A stretch of DNA of 64,000 nt, from NCBI RefSeq assembly GCF_019279795.1, contig NC_056743.1:923472936-923536935 (forward strand), given 5' to 3'. This document shows, piece after piece, positions 33,601 to 43,680 of this stretch. The position numbers and the translations under genes were made by a program. Under the pieces are notes generated by a model. It saw nothing but the letters and a program-made list of their open reading frames with translations, was not told where the DNA came from and did no database searches. Every line of letters starts with the position of its first letter. Positions within the stretch are counted from its first letter, which is position 1. This DNA is from Protopterus annectens (lineage: Eukaryota; Chordata; Ceratodontiformes; Protopteridae).

Positions 33601-34350
33601 CATAAGGTACCGGGCATGAGAGCTAGCATTATGGAGGCTGCAAAAAATGCTCAATGTATGAAGAATAATAGATGCTCGGGGAATGTCAGTTTTGAGTATC
33701 TCCTGTACCTGTAGTCATAGGGAAAACAGCCTTGACTCTGTAAGCTTTGCAGTTTGAGTTGTCATATATAGATGGCATCCTGTATTTGTTAAAGACTGAG
33801 TAGGCTCCAAGTTTGACTTTTAAAAATTTATGGAGATACCCAAGGACCTACACAATGGAGTAAGTAGTCTTTTTGCTAAGATCAAAGATTTATTTGAGTT
33901 TGCAGTTAGAATCCAGTAATCATGACAGGGGAACATGCAGAGCTCTTGTAGCCAGCAGTGCACTGCAGCAACCAACATGCATTTGGTAAACACTCAGTGG
34001 GCTGCAGTGAGGCAAAAGGGCAAAGTTTGGAACTGGTAATGACTGACTCCCAGCCAAAAGTGGAAAAACATCTAGATAGCTTTGCAATCTTAATTTAACA
34101 GTAAGCAGCTTGAAGGTCTGTCAAACACATCCAGTCCCCCTTCCACAGGAGCCAAAAGCATGGACTGCACTGTAAGTATCTGGAATTTTGCCTTTTTTAC
34201 ATGCAAATTTAGGCTACTGAGGCCTAAAATGGGTCCGAAGCCCTTGGTTTTCCTTGGAACTAAAAAGAATCTTGAGTATACTTCAAATCCTCTCTGGTCT
34301 AGTAGCACCCCTTGGATAGCTATTTTTTGAAGAAATTGTGAAATTTTTCT
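33601..34350 (-). pseudogene. DIRS 4 reverse transcriptase remnant
   Basis: At 34308-34090 the minus strand encodes GFEVYSRFFLVPRKTKGFGP, LGLSSLNLHVKKAKFQILT and a damaged motif A. Around 34050-33960 lie remnants of HYQFQTLPFCLTAAH and VYQMHVG (motif B region). The active-site YxDD would fall near 33920, where SWLLDSNCKL is read in place of YLDDxL, so it is mutated. The order RT, RNase H, recombinase is kept. Confidence 0.6.
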
Positions 34351-35100
34351 TGCTGCAGCTCATTTTTGGTGGGAAGGAACATCTGGGACAGCTGTTTTGC
34401 TTTGTTTGGAGGCAGAAACAAATAGAATGATATATTATTTTCTTTACTCAGGAATCATCTGTGATGGCTGAGCATTTTTGGGGGTGAAGGGAGAAACATC
34501 TTGACTGCTTTCAGAGGTGAGCAGTTGGGCAACTTTTCAGGAGTGCTAAAAATGGTTTCTAAATCCTTGGTTCTGCAGACATCCTCTTTCCTGAGTTGGC
34601 ATCCAATAAAATTTGCTCCACTGTCACAAGGTGTGATGTCTGGAGATACAGTGTATGAAGAACATTCATATTTCTTAAACCAGAAACTCTTGTGACCTCA
34701 CCGATTCCTTGAAAAGGATCCTCAAAGGGTAACAAGATTAACTTCAGTGGAAGACTGCATTTTTTCCTCTTGGTCATCCTTTGTTAAAGTATCCTTAATC
34801 ATGAGACCAAACAGTAATGATCCATCATAAGGGGCATTCAAGAAGGACACCTTAACATTGTCTGTGAAATAGCACAATTTTAGGCAGGCATGATGGCATA
34901 TTGCTGTGCTGGAAGCCCACTGCCCTTGCTGCCATAATGGCTGCATTAGATAGTAACCTCATGGACAGGTTTGAAATGGGCATCTTGGTTGATAACTGAG
35001 CTTCCATTATCTACCTTGTGTCCAGTGTCAAGAGTCTCTGAAGGTAGTCTCAAGTTTGCACTCTAGCGTCCTATACCTTGTGTATGGCATGTATACATTT
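34351..35100 (-). pseudogene. DIRS 4 gag C-terminal remnant
   Basis: The frame near 34946-34722 holds LKLCYFTDNVKVSFLNAPYDGSLLFG and MIKDTLTKDDQEEKM, matching the conserved core FVNAAFGGSSLFGPKVKDTL of DIRS 3a and the equivalent of DIRS 6. The N-terminal half of gag, the leader and the left ITR are missing, so the element is 5'-truncated at about 35.1 kb. Confidence 0.6.
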
Positions 35101-35485
35101 ACAAAATTTTCTAAGACCAAACCCAAGTCTATTAGGCTGTTGTCATTTCATCTTACCTCATTTACTATGCACAGGGGACATGCAGCATACACGACTTTAA
35201 AATACAGCACCCTCTGAGATATTAAAGACTTTGTTGTGTAACTCCCTGTTAGTGCTAAAGGAATCAATTCAATATATCTGGACAGCCTTGAAGACATGTA
35301 AAACACACGTAATATCACATTAAAAAAGAGCACCATTTATTTAAAAAAAACAATAAAAAAATAACTGCATGGGGCAATAGTCTGTCTTGATTTCACATTC
35401 CAGTAAGATTTATATTTATTTAAGAAAAGAATATAATTTAAAAAAAATGGAACTGCATGGGGCTATGGTCTCTCATGATGGTTCC
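35101..35485. other. Unassigned DNA with a short imperfect direct repeat
   Basis: AACTGCATGGGGCAATAGTC near 35362 recurs as AACTGCATGGGGCTATGGTC near 35451. Otherwise the stretch is A-rich and without features. Confidence 0.4.
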
Positions 35486-35545
35486 CTGTCAGAAGACTGA
35501 ATGCTAACATTATTGGAACTCACAGTATCAAATTAAAAAAAGCTC
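35486..35545. repeat. Left arm of a foldback element split by DIRS 2
   Basis: ATTATTGGAACTCACA (35509-35524) is an exact complement of TGTGAGTTCCAATAAT at 39437-39452. Pairing extends imperfectly for about 35 bp, through (T)ATCAAATTAAAAAAAGCTC on the left and GAGCTTTCTGGTTCAATA on the right. DIRS 2 lies between the two arms. Confidence 0.6.
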
Positions 35546-37190
35546 AAATCATGATCCTTGTGCAAAATCTCTGTAGTTGGCAGTTGTGAGGGGAGGCAAA
35601 TAGATCTATGTCCAGGCATCCCCAATTCCTTGTTATCATGCTAAAGACTTGCAGATCCAATTTCCACTCGTGGGGTTCCATGAGGTTTCTGCTTAGTTCG
35701 TCTGCCAGAGTATTTATCTTTCCTGGCAGGAATTGTGCTTGCAGATGTACTTGGTAAGTCAATGCTGTGTCCCACAGGGTCATGGCTAGTCTGCATAGGG
35801 GGTAGGAATGAGTGCCTCCCTGCTTGTTTATGTACCACATGACTGTAGTATTGTCCGTCTTTATCAGTAGTTGTCCCGGATGAAGTAGATCCTTGAAGGC
35901 TGTCAGGGCATTCTGAACAGCTAGCATCTCTTTTTGGTTGATATGTAGATGCATTTGGCTTGTGGACCATGTGGCCTGAATACATCTTCCTGCCATGTGG
36001 GCCCCCCAGGCATAACCTGATGCATATGTTGTTAATATCTGCCTGGCTGTGGGTAAACCAAATGGCTGCCCCTTGTTGTGGTGACAGGCCTTTGCCCACC
36101 ATCGGAACTCCTGTTGCAGCAGGGAATGAGGGTAATTATTGTTTCCCGGCTGTGGCAATGTTTTGTCCAAACGCTTTTTAGATACCATTGAAGTTTCCTC
36201 ATATGCAGTCTTGCATATGGAATTAGCAGAATGCAGGATGCCATGTAGCCCAAAGCCTGCAGAAGTTTTCTTGCAGATAACTGGGTCTTTGTTGCCAACA
36301 TTTTAAAATAAGTAGTCAGTTGCCTTTGTCTGGCGTTAGATAAGCCATCTGGGCAGTTGTATTTAAGCTTGCACCCAGGAATATTATCTCTTGAGACGGT
36401 ACTAGTTTTGATTTCTTTTCGTTTACTAAGTACCCTAGGCATGTTAGTAATCTTTTTACAAATGCCAGATGCTGTAGTAGAATTTCCTTGTTCTCTGCTT
36501 GAATAAGGCAGTCATTCAAGTAAGGATATATTTGTATTCCTCTTTGTCTGCAAAATGCAGTTACTGGAGCCAGGCATTTTGTGAAGACCCTGGGCACAGT
36601 AGATAAGCCAAAGAGCAGTGCAGAGAATTGGTAGTGCATTGAGCCAGCTATGAATCTGAGGTATCTTCTGCATGACTGTCTGATTGGGACATGCAGGTTT
36701 GCCTCTTTTAGGTCTAAAGTCACAAGCCAAGCCTTCTTGTAGTGCATGGGCAGAAGCTGCTGCAGAGTCAACATTTTGAATCTTAGAATATCCAGATATG
36801 TGTTTAGAATAGATAGGTCCAGTATTGGTCTCCAGGCTTTGTCCTTTCTGGGCACCAAGAACAGTCTTGAGTAAAATCCTTGTCCCTGCTCTTGCTGTGG
36901 TACTTGCTGAATGGCCCTCATGTCCATGAGGGATGACACTTGCTTTTGTGCCTCTGCTCATTGATTTTTTGGCAGGTCTGGCAAACCATTTGCCCTTGGC
37001 AGGGTGTGAAAGTGAAACCTGTAGCCTTGTGACACTATATCCAAGACCCATTTGTCCTGGGTTATTCCATGCCAATTTTGAGGAAAAAAGTGCTAGTTTT
37101 CCCCCTAAAGGTGCTGCCAGAAGATAAGTGCTTGGTGCAGGCAGAGGGAAGTCATTGGGACTGTTTCCTGTATGGCTGTGATTTGTCTTC
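35546..37190 (-). pseudogene. DIRS 2 reverse transcriptase-RNase H, truncated before the recombinase
   Basis: Minus-strand frames from about 37190 give a GYSVTRL shadow region, then RT (36939-36400): GFYSRLFLVPRKDKAWRPIL, MLTLQQLLP, VTLDLKEANLHVPI (motif A, Asp present), FSALLFGLSTVPRVFTKCL, and IQIYPYLNDCLI, where the active site YLDD of DIRS A is YLND. RNase H follows (36190-35546): a TYASGYAWGAHMAG stretch (TTDAS in DIRS A, so the Asp is lost), NQKEMLAVQNAL, LLIKTDNTTVMWYINKQGG and NTLADELSRNLM, ending at IDLFASPHNCQL. The recombinase and 3' terminal repeat are missing. It is a close relative of DIRS A, but inactive. Confidence 0.85.
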
Positions 37191-38959
37191 TCCGCTTTTG
37201 GAGGTAGAAGTACCTCATTGTTTAGATCTGTATGAGCCTTGGGGCTGGGATCTGCCTCTAGGGTGTCTGTATCTGCCTCTTTGGGGCCTGTCTGACACTG
37301 AAAAGGACCAATTCCTTGTAGGCCAATGCCTGCTAAATCTTGGAGGCTGTACCTGTAAGAAATCCTTGACTGTTTGCATAGATTTAGCTTTGTCCTCCAT
37401 TTTCTTCAACACCTCTTCTGCTTTAACACCAAACAAGGAATTATGCTGTAATGTAGCATCTAATAATTTTGCTTTAACATGATCAGGCAGATTCTGTTCC
37501 TTTAACCAAGCATGCCTCCTAATGACAGAACCCGTAACAGCAGCCCTGCAGGAGACCTCCAGAGAATCAAAACCACATTGCAAAGTATGCTTTCTCACTT
37601 GTTCAGCTGCATGCAATAAATCCTGCATTTCTTTGTTTTCTGCACATTCAGAATTTATCAACATTTTCTGTTTAAGCAGTGACATAATATATTGCTGATA
37701 TTTAAGCATATGAAACTGACAATTTAAAGCCCTTATAGCCAAGGTAGCAGAAGTGTAAATTTTTTTCCCCATCTGTCCAGTGCCCTAGAATCCCTGTCAG
37801 AGGGGGTAGGGTTTTTTGCAGTGGACGCCTAGACCCCTTTGGGACCCTGAGAGATAGTTTATGGGTCAGCAGCAGGGTTCTTAAAAATAAATTTATGTGA
37901 ATCAGGAACCCTTTAGTATCTGTCTGGCTCAACAGGAGCTGGAGGTAAAGAGTCAGGAGTCAGACTGGACTCTGAAAATACATCATCTACGATGTCTAAC
38001 ACAGGTGGAATAGCAAGGGGCCTGTGCTGAAGCAGTACAAGGAAGTATCTGAGCCTTTTCTTAGATTCTGAATAATCTTGGCTCTCCCAGTGAAAATGCT
38101 CCCTCATGGTATACAGAGTTTCCCCAAAAGAATAATCCTCAGGAGGAGAGGCTGAAGGGATAGTTTCTTCAGCATCAGAGTCCTCACAGGGAGGAAGATA
38201 GTATTCCTGATAGAAGAGGAATCAGAAGAAATGGAAACCTGATCTGAAGATTCATATTCTGTCTCTTGCCTAGGCCTCATCAGGAGGGGGATGGGAACCC
38301 CTGATCAAAGTAATTAGGTCTTTGGCCATTTTGAGCATCTGTTTTTTAGGCATGGAGGCCTGTCCATGGGGCTGTTGTACTTGTTTCTTTGTCTTTAGAG
38401 GTGCTTTAGTCTTTGCCTTTGAAGCTGAAGTTGTTTTAACATATAACTGTGTAGGCCTGAAAACACCCTTAGAAGTCGATGCCTGCTCAGCGGCTCCAGA
38501 CTCATCTGAGGGAATAGTTTACGAGGTTCCAGTACCTTGAGTTTCCGGCGGCCTAGTCGGCTCCATGTGGGAGTCGGAAGTGGCCTGTGGCTCTAAAGTA
38601 GTGGGCATCAGGGGCTGCGAAAGTGCCCCACTGAGAACCGGTGAACCGCCGACTGGCTTAGAAGAAGCCTCGTCGTCAGTTTTGGATCTCGGATGCCTGT
38701 CCTTTTCTTTTTCTTTGTGTTTCTTTTGAATTGCGGTAGTCGGACGGCTATCCGACAACATCATGTAATTAAATCTTCTGCCAAAATAGTGAAATGCAAA
38801 ATTGTACCGACGCTTAATAGTGCATTGGTTAAATCTAGCACAAAACCGACAATTAGCAACGTCGTGATCAGGGCCTAGGCAAGGAATACAGTAAGAATGG
38901 AAGTCCTTATGAGGTATTTGCTTCCCACAAGAAATACAATTATTAACTTTTTCTGACAT
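37191..38959 (-). pseudogene. DIRS 2 gag, broken
   Basis: The start is chosen at 38959 (MSEKVNN), which directly precedes CISCGKQ. A knuckle CIPCLGPDHDVANC at 38849-38890 fits C-x2-C-x4-H-x4-C. After a Lys/Ser-rich region come acidic patches, the helix MREHFHWESQDYSESKKRL (38107), PPVLDIVDDVFSESSLTPDS (38010), and the C-terminal core (37772-37215) with LAIRALNCQFHMLKYQQY, LLHAAEQVRKHTLQCGF, RRHAWLKEQNLPDHVKAKLL, LFGVKAEEVLKKMEDKAKSM and an RG-rich end. At least three frameshifts lie between these blocks. Gag would package the element RNA. Confidence 0.8.
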
Positions 38960-39283
38960 CGGTCTAGAGCAAGAAAAAGGTTTCCCCAATGGGGTACTTA
39001 GCTTTTAATGAAGACTTTGGATCTGAAATTCGAACACGAAAATCTCAGGAGTCGGCCAACCGGCACTTGCGAACTGCTTTTGCTTCGGGCACCGCGCGGT
39101 AAGAAAGACTGAAGAAAATGGCGTCGGCTGCATCTTTTATACCCCTGGTGCACTGACGTCAGGCAGCAGGTGACAGCAACTGATACCGGACCTAGACTTT
39201 GGAATTCAGGCCGACTGCGGGTAGCCTGCCAGCAGGATAACCCAATTGTAATGACTGCAACAGTGAAACTTGATGAACATCAG
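38960..39283 (-). promoter_or_regulatory. DIRS 2 left ITR with promoter, and gag leader
   Basis: It matches the right ITR of DIRS A (58765-58918) as an inverted copy: CACTGTTGCAGTCATTACA, CAGTCGGCCTGAATTCCAAA and GCCGACGCCATTTTCTT in the minus sense. A CRE palindrome TGACGTCA (39154-39161) lies 12 nt upstream of TATAAAAG (minus strand, 39134-39141). The probable transcription start lies near the GCCATTTTCTT block around 39115. The outer edge is placed at about 39283. Confidence 0.75.
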
Positions 39284-39470
39284 CCCTTTCTCCACTGTGG
39301 TGTAATCACAGAACTGGTACATATAATTAGTAGGGGGTGTGGGGAAATGGGGGGGGTCTTAACCCCTGAAAAAAATAGGTGATTCCACTGTTTCCATGGG
39401 TTGCTCTTACGTGGTTCGAGCTTTCTGGTTCAATAATGTGAGTTCCAATAATATTGCTTTTCTAATACGG
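39284..39470. mobile_element. Foldback element, core and right arm
   Basis: TCTCCACTGTGGTGTAATCA, then a GGTACATATAATTAGTAGGG stretch and G-rich GGGTGTGGGG correspond to the core CCACTGTAGTGCGATC-GGTATATTTAAGTAGGGGG found at 3864, 40505 and 45766. The arm at 39405-39470 pairs with 35486-35545. The element would be about 250 bp once DIRS 2 is removed. Confidence 0.6.
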
Positions 39471-39776
39471 AGCTGTCATGATACATAAGGTGTTATACAA
39501 AACTTTCACAGTTATTGTTTCAGTAGGTAGCATAACTATATGGATGTATGGAATGGGCAAAAAAATGTCAAACCTCAATGGGTGTCGTTCACACCATAAT
39601 ATACCTTGCCTCAGCCTTTTTGTCATTCAGAAGTTGGTACTTTACTGCCACACAATCTGAGAAAGTCCTGGGTATTGCCCAAAGGTGGTCTGTCAAGGGG
39701 CAAAAAATTGTCCTCACCATATTGTAGGAGTCATACCTGCAGAAATTTAGCAGACCTCTGCAGTCTCTAAGTATAC
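39471..39776. other. Unassigned DNA
   Basis: Nothing recognised on either strand. Confidence 0.4.
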
Positions 39777-40025
39777 CTTTCAACTGTACATAATTTTGAA
39801 GAATGTCCAGATTTTTGCCTCATATTTTTGGTTTGTTCCTCATAACATTTGTGTTTTTCTGAAAATAACTGAAAATGACTGAAGTCACTAAATAACAACA
39901 GACATTTAGTTTTCAGACTTCATAACTTTCAAAAAATGTATACTGGTGCAATACCTGTTATTAAGTTTCTAGGTATATAAGACCAATATCTTAACATCTG
40001 TCCCTGATTTTCAGCCTTTGTCCCC
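39777..40025 (+). repeat. Unclassified dispersed repeat, copy 2
   Basis: It lines up with 18552-18800: GTCCAGATTTTTGCCT, TTTTTGGTTTGTTCCTC, TGTGTTTTTCTGA, AACTGAAAATGACTGAAGT, TTTTCAGACTTCATAACTTT, ATCTGTCCCTGATTTTCAGC and CTTTGTCCCCC. It is not an ORF and shows no clear ends. Confidence 0.6.
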
Positions 40026-40334
40026 CCCCCATTGCTTGTAGCTTTGTACAGAATTCTTGCTGTAAGGGGTTGAGAGGAATGGCTTTGAATGGTGGAAAAT
40101 TGATATACAGCAGTAGTTGGTGGATCACCCATCATCCCCTGATGGGGATCTTCCATTCCTGGGAACAAGTCTGCCACAGTTACAATGGCATATAACACAA
40201 AGAGGCAAAGTAGATATCAGCTGGTTGTGTGGGTTTCAAGAGGTACAGGACAGAAAACTAGAGTTCCATAGTAAGTACTGTATTTTATTACAATATAGTA
40301 ATATATACTTAAAATTCTTATATATATTTATGTG

Positions 40335-40340
<6 letters not shown>
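40026..40340. other. Unassigned DNA
   Basis: No feature found apart from increasing TA content towards the microsatellite. Confidence 0.4.

Positions 40341-40402
<62 letters not shown>
40341..40402. repeat. (TA)n microsatellite, left of foldback
   Basis: About 60 bp of pure TA immediately before the left foldback arm. Confidence 0.97.
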
Positions 40403-40406
<4 letters not shown>

Positions 40407-40873
40407 TAGGACTATTCACTGAAAGCACATTTCACTAAAACACATTTGACTGTGCACAATTCACTGAAACACATTTCACTGAAAGTTATATATGGCCTTT
40501 TCCCCACTGCAGTGCGACCCTGGAGTTAGAATATATAGTAAGGGGGTGTGTGGGGGGCATTTTAAATATTTTGAACTATACAGATGGATACTTGCAATTC
40601 CAATAAATTACTCTTTTCTAAACTTAATATATATCCAAACTATGTGGGGGGGGCTACGCCCCCAAACCTCCCCAATGTGGGGGGTGGAGACCCCACACCC
40701 CCCTTACTATATATACTAACTACAGGGTCACACTACAGTTGGGAAAAGGCCATATACAGCTTTTAGTGAAATGTGTTTCAGTGAATTGTGTTTTCAGTGA
40801 ATTGAGCCTTCAGTGATTTGTGCACAGTCATTTGACTTTCAGTGAAATGTGCTTTCAGTGAATAGTCCTAGAG

Positions 40874-40874
<1 letters not shown>
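40403..40874. mobile_element. Foldback element flanked by (TA)n on both sides
   Basis: The left arm begins GTCTAGGACTATTCACTGAA and continues with repeats of TTCACT(G/A)AAA. The right arm ends TTTCAGTGAATAGTCCTAGA. Inside the arms are opposed copies of the core: CCCCACTGCAGTGCGACCCT with AGAATATATAGTAAGGGGG at 40501-40560, and the complement at 40655-40745. Imperfect pairing covers most of the 470 bp. It carries no gene. Confidence 0.85.

Positions 40875-40938
<64 letters not shown>
40875..40938. repeat. (TA)n microsatellite, right of foldback
   Basis: About 60 bp of TA directly after the right arm, similar in length to the array at the left end. Confidence 0.97.
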
Positions 40939-40944
<6 letters not shown>

Positions 40945-41127
40945 CAGATAGATATATTTATTTGACATTTGTTTACCGGGATAGTCTGCGTGGGTTCAAA
41001 GAACCCATTTTCAGCAAAGGCCCAGGGAGAAAAACTCCAACAGGAAAAACAACAAAATACATCATAAATTCTTGCAATTAACAGGAAAAGAGACAAAAAA
41101 ATCAGTATTTAGAAATTATTAGAGGAA

Positions 41128-41422
41128 GTTAGGCTGCAGTGGTGCAGCGGTTAGCATTGTTGCCTCACAGCAAGAGGTTCTCTCGTTCAATTCTCAGCTG
41201 GAGCGCCTTCTGTGTGGAGTCTGCATGTCCTTCCTGCAGTCGAGTGATGTTTAAAGACATGCAGGTATGTGCGTGTGAGAATGGGTGTGCCTTCTTTGAA
41301 GGTTGGGCAGCGGGCTGGCAACTCAGCACAGTAAAAATCCACTGCCAATCATTAGGGGATGGGAGTTCAGCTGTGGTGACCCCTAACCGGGAAAAGCCGA
41401 AAGACATTCCTTTTACTAGAAC
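41128..41422 (+). mobile_element. tRNA-derived SINE with intact target-site duplication
   Basis: It opens at 41128 (GTTAGGCTGCAGTGGTGCAG), with GCGGTTAGCATTGTTGCC as the A-box region, TCGTTCAATTCTC as the B box, a body with AAAGACATGCAGGT, and the tail GACCCCTAACCGGGAAAAGC CGAAAG. The 12-bp duplication TTATTAGAGGAA lies at 41116-41127 and 41423-41434. It is inserted in the 3' UTR of the L2-like LINE, opposite to the LINE's strand. The clear duplication shows target-primed insertion. Confidence 0.92.
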
Positions 41423-41572
41423 TTATTAGAGGAAATCAAAAACATATATGTATAATAAATAATATACAATCTGGATTTAGGTTATTGGTACAATCTGTTG
41501 AAGGATCTTTGTGATATAGTGAGTAGTTATAATTGTTACACATTATTTAAATATTGTCAGAGAAAGCAAATC

Positions 41573-41575
<3 letters not shown>

Positions 41576-41645
<70 letters not shown>
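41576..41645. repeat. (GT)n-(AT)n compound microsatellite
   Basis: About 30 bp of GT followed by about 36 bp of AT. Confidence 0.95.
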
Positions 41646-41648
<3 letters not shown>

Positions 41649-42400
41649 TACATGCATTACAAGGATCATTAAGATATAGTCAGTAGGTATGGTTGTTGTA
41701 TATTATTTTTATGGGGAGATCATATTATAGCAATGCAAGGGTATAGATGCAGGAAATAGAGGGTGGCTTATTAGCTGAGGAATGTTATAAGGCAGTTAGT
41801 TAATCTTAGGTAGTGTTAAGTAAGTTAAAAGAGGAGTCCAGGAGCAATTTTGGAATGTAGAGTATATAGTAAGGTGGAGGGAGAGGGACAGATCAGCCAG
41901 GAGTAGAGCACGAGCAAAACAAAGAGTTGTTAAGATGTTGCTTTAGTGATTTTTTTAAATGCTATTAGATCAGAAATACTTCTATTCGATAGTGCAAGTG
42001 AGTTCCATGCTTTAGCTACACTATGAGAGTATAGGCATGTCCAGGTATTTTAGAGGCTTTGGAAATAGAGACAAGCTTTTTTATCTTTGGACCTGAGAGT
42101 TGTAACCGGATTGTAAGGTTTGATTATGCTATTTACGATAGGACAAGCTAGGGGCTTATGTTGTATAATGTTGTGAGTTGGATATAGCATAGGTGTTTAG
42201 GGAATTCTAGCCAATCTACCATTTGCAGTGATGTACAATGCTGAGCATTGGTTTTGGAATTTGTGGCAAACTTTTCCACTTTGTTGTAGCTCTATTCCAT
42301 TCTGGATCTAATGGTAGTGTGTACGTTAGAAAGTACAGAGGTGTCATATAGGAGGGAGGGTAGTAGGAAGGCTTTTTGCAAGGGCAATCTTTGTTGATGT

Positions 42401-43680
42401 GGTTAAGGAGCCTTTTTTTCTGTACAGGATGCTGAATTTCTGTTTTTTTTTTTTTTTTTTATATTTTGTTGGACATGGAGATGAAACTTCAAGTGATCAT
42501 CAATAGTAACTCCTAGTAGTTTTGTGCGGTGGACTATTTCAAGAATGTTATTATCAGCTGCATGTATTTTGAACTGAATTGTGTCAACAGAGTGATATTT
42601 TTTTTTGGTAGGAAAAGGAGGAGTTTGTTTTTTTTTTTGTTTGGGTTTAGGAATAGTTGATAGTGAACCAGGATTCAAACGCCGAAAATGTATACTGTGT
42701 GATTTTGAAAAGTTGGGGTAGTGTTGGAGAGGTGCAAATTATCGTGGAGTTGTCTGCATACTATATGAGTGTTCCAGTGGATGAGGCAGTGTGTAGGTCA
42801 TTTCTAAATATGTTGAAGAGCAGGGCACCAAGTATAGAACCTTGTGGGACTCCAGTGGGGTTGTGTAAAAGGGGAAATATTTCATTTTGCCATTTAACTG
42901 CTTGTTTTCACTTGTGCAGGTAACTGTGGAACCATTGTAAGGTGGAAGAGGTAAGGCCAAAATTTGAGAGCATGTGTAAGAGTATGGAATGTGAAACTAG
43001 GTGTCAAATGCCTTAGAAAGGTCAAGAAATATGACTGATACCAAATCTCCAGTGTCTCTAGCTCTCTTAATAGATCAAATAAAGGATAGGAGGGCTGTGC
43101 ATGTGCTGTGGCCTGGGCAGAAACCATGCTGGGTGCCTGTAAGAAGTTTGTTTTGCAGCAAGAATGTAACTGTTGTACACATTTTTCTAATATTTTTGAG
43201 ATGGGAGGTAGAATGGCTAAGGGTCAGTTCAGTAGATTTACTGCCATTGTGTAGGGGGATGAAATAGGGCATTTTCCACATTTCAGGTACTACAGATTCC
43301 AAGACATATCTATTGAGCAAGATGCTGATACGGTAGACTATGCAGCTGGCAGCTAGTTTAAGGTAGTGGGAAGGGAGGGAGGTTGTCAGCAGAAGTACAG
43401 CAGGGTTTTAATTTCAGCAGAAGCATTTTTATGAGGCTAGTAGGTATGGGTTGTAATGAGAATGTTGTGGAGTTTTCAAAAAGGAGTTTCTGGCTACCAC
43501 ATTGGAAATGATCAGAACTGGCATAACGGGCACTATTAGGGGGAGGTGAGGAGGAAAAGGGGTAGGTAATAGAGCTGGGGGGAGTACAGATCAGCTTGGC
43601 TATGGATTGTATGAAGTGGTTGTTAAAGTGTTTGGCTATTTGAGATGGAGGAGCATTAAGTGAGGCCAGAGGTTTTTTTT
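42401..43680 (-). pseudogene. L2/Rex1-like LINE, reverse transcriptase remnant
   Basis: Minus-strand pieces: ESVVPEMWKMPYFIPLHNG (43290, fingers), a KNIRKMCTTVTFLLQNKLL and TGTQHGFCPGHSTCTALLSF block (43190-43080, palm approach), DDLVSVIFLDLSKAFDT-like remnants (43050), GVPQGSILGA-like codons (42860-42830), QLHDNLHLSN near 42740 at the place of the YADD loop, and KLLGVTIDDHLKFHLHVQQ (42520). Frames change several times and the active site is not intact. The motif order is that of L2/Rex1-type RTs; I cannot separate the two clades by eye. Confidence 0.7.

Larger units (their letters stand above)
40950..42400 (-). mobile_element. L2/Rex1-like LINE, 3' untranslated region
   Basis: The plus strand starts ATATTTATTTGACATTTGTT, then TACCGGGATAGTCTGCG, CCCATTTTCAGCAAAGGCCC and AGGGAGAAAAACTCC, the same 3' block as at 6036 and 14868. 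It continues to the end of the coding region near 42400. A SINE (41128-41422) and a (GT)n(AT)n tract (41576-41645) lie within it. Confidence 0.7.
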
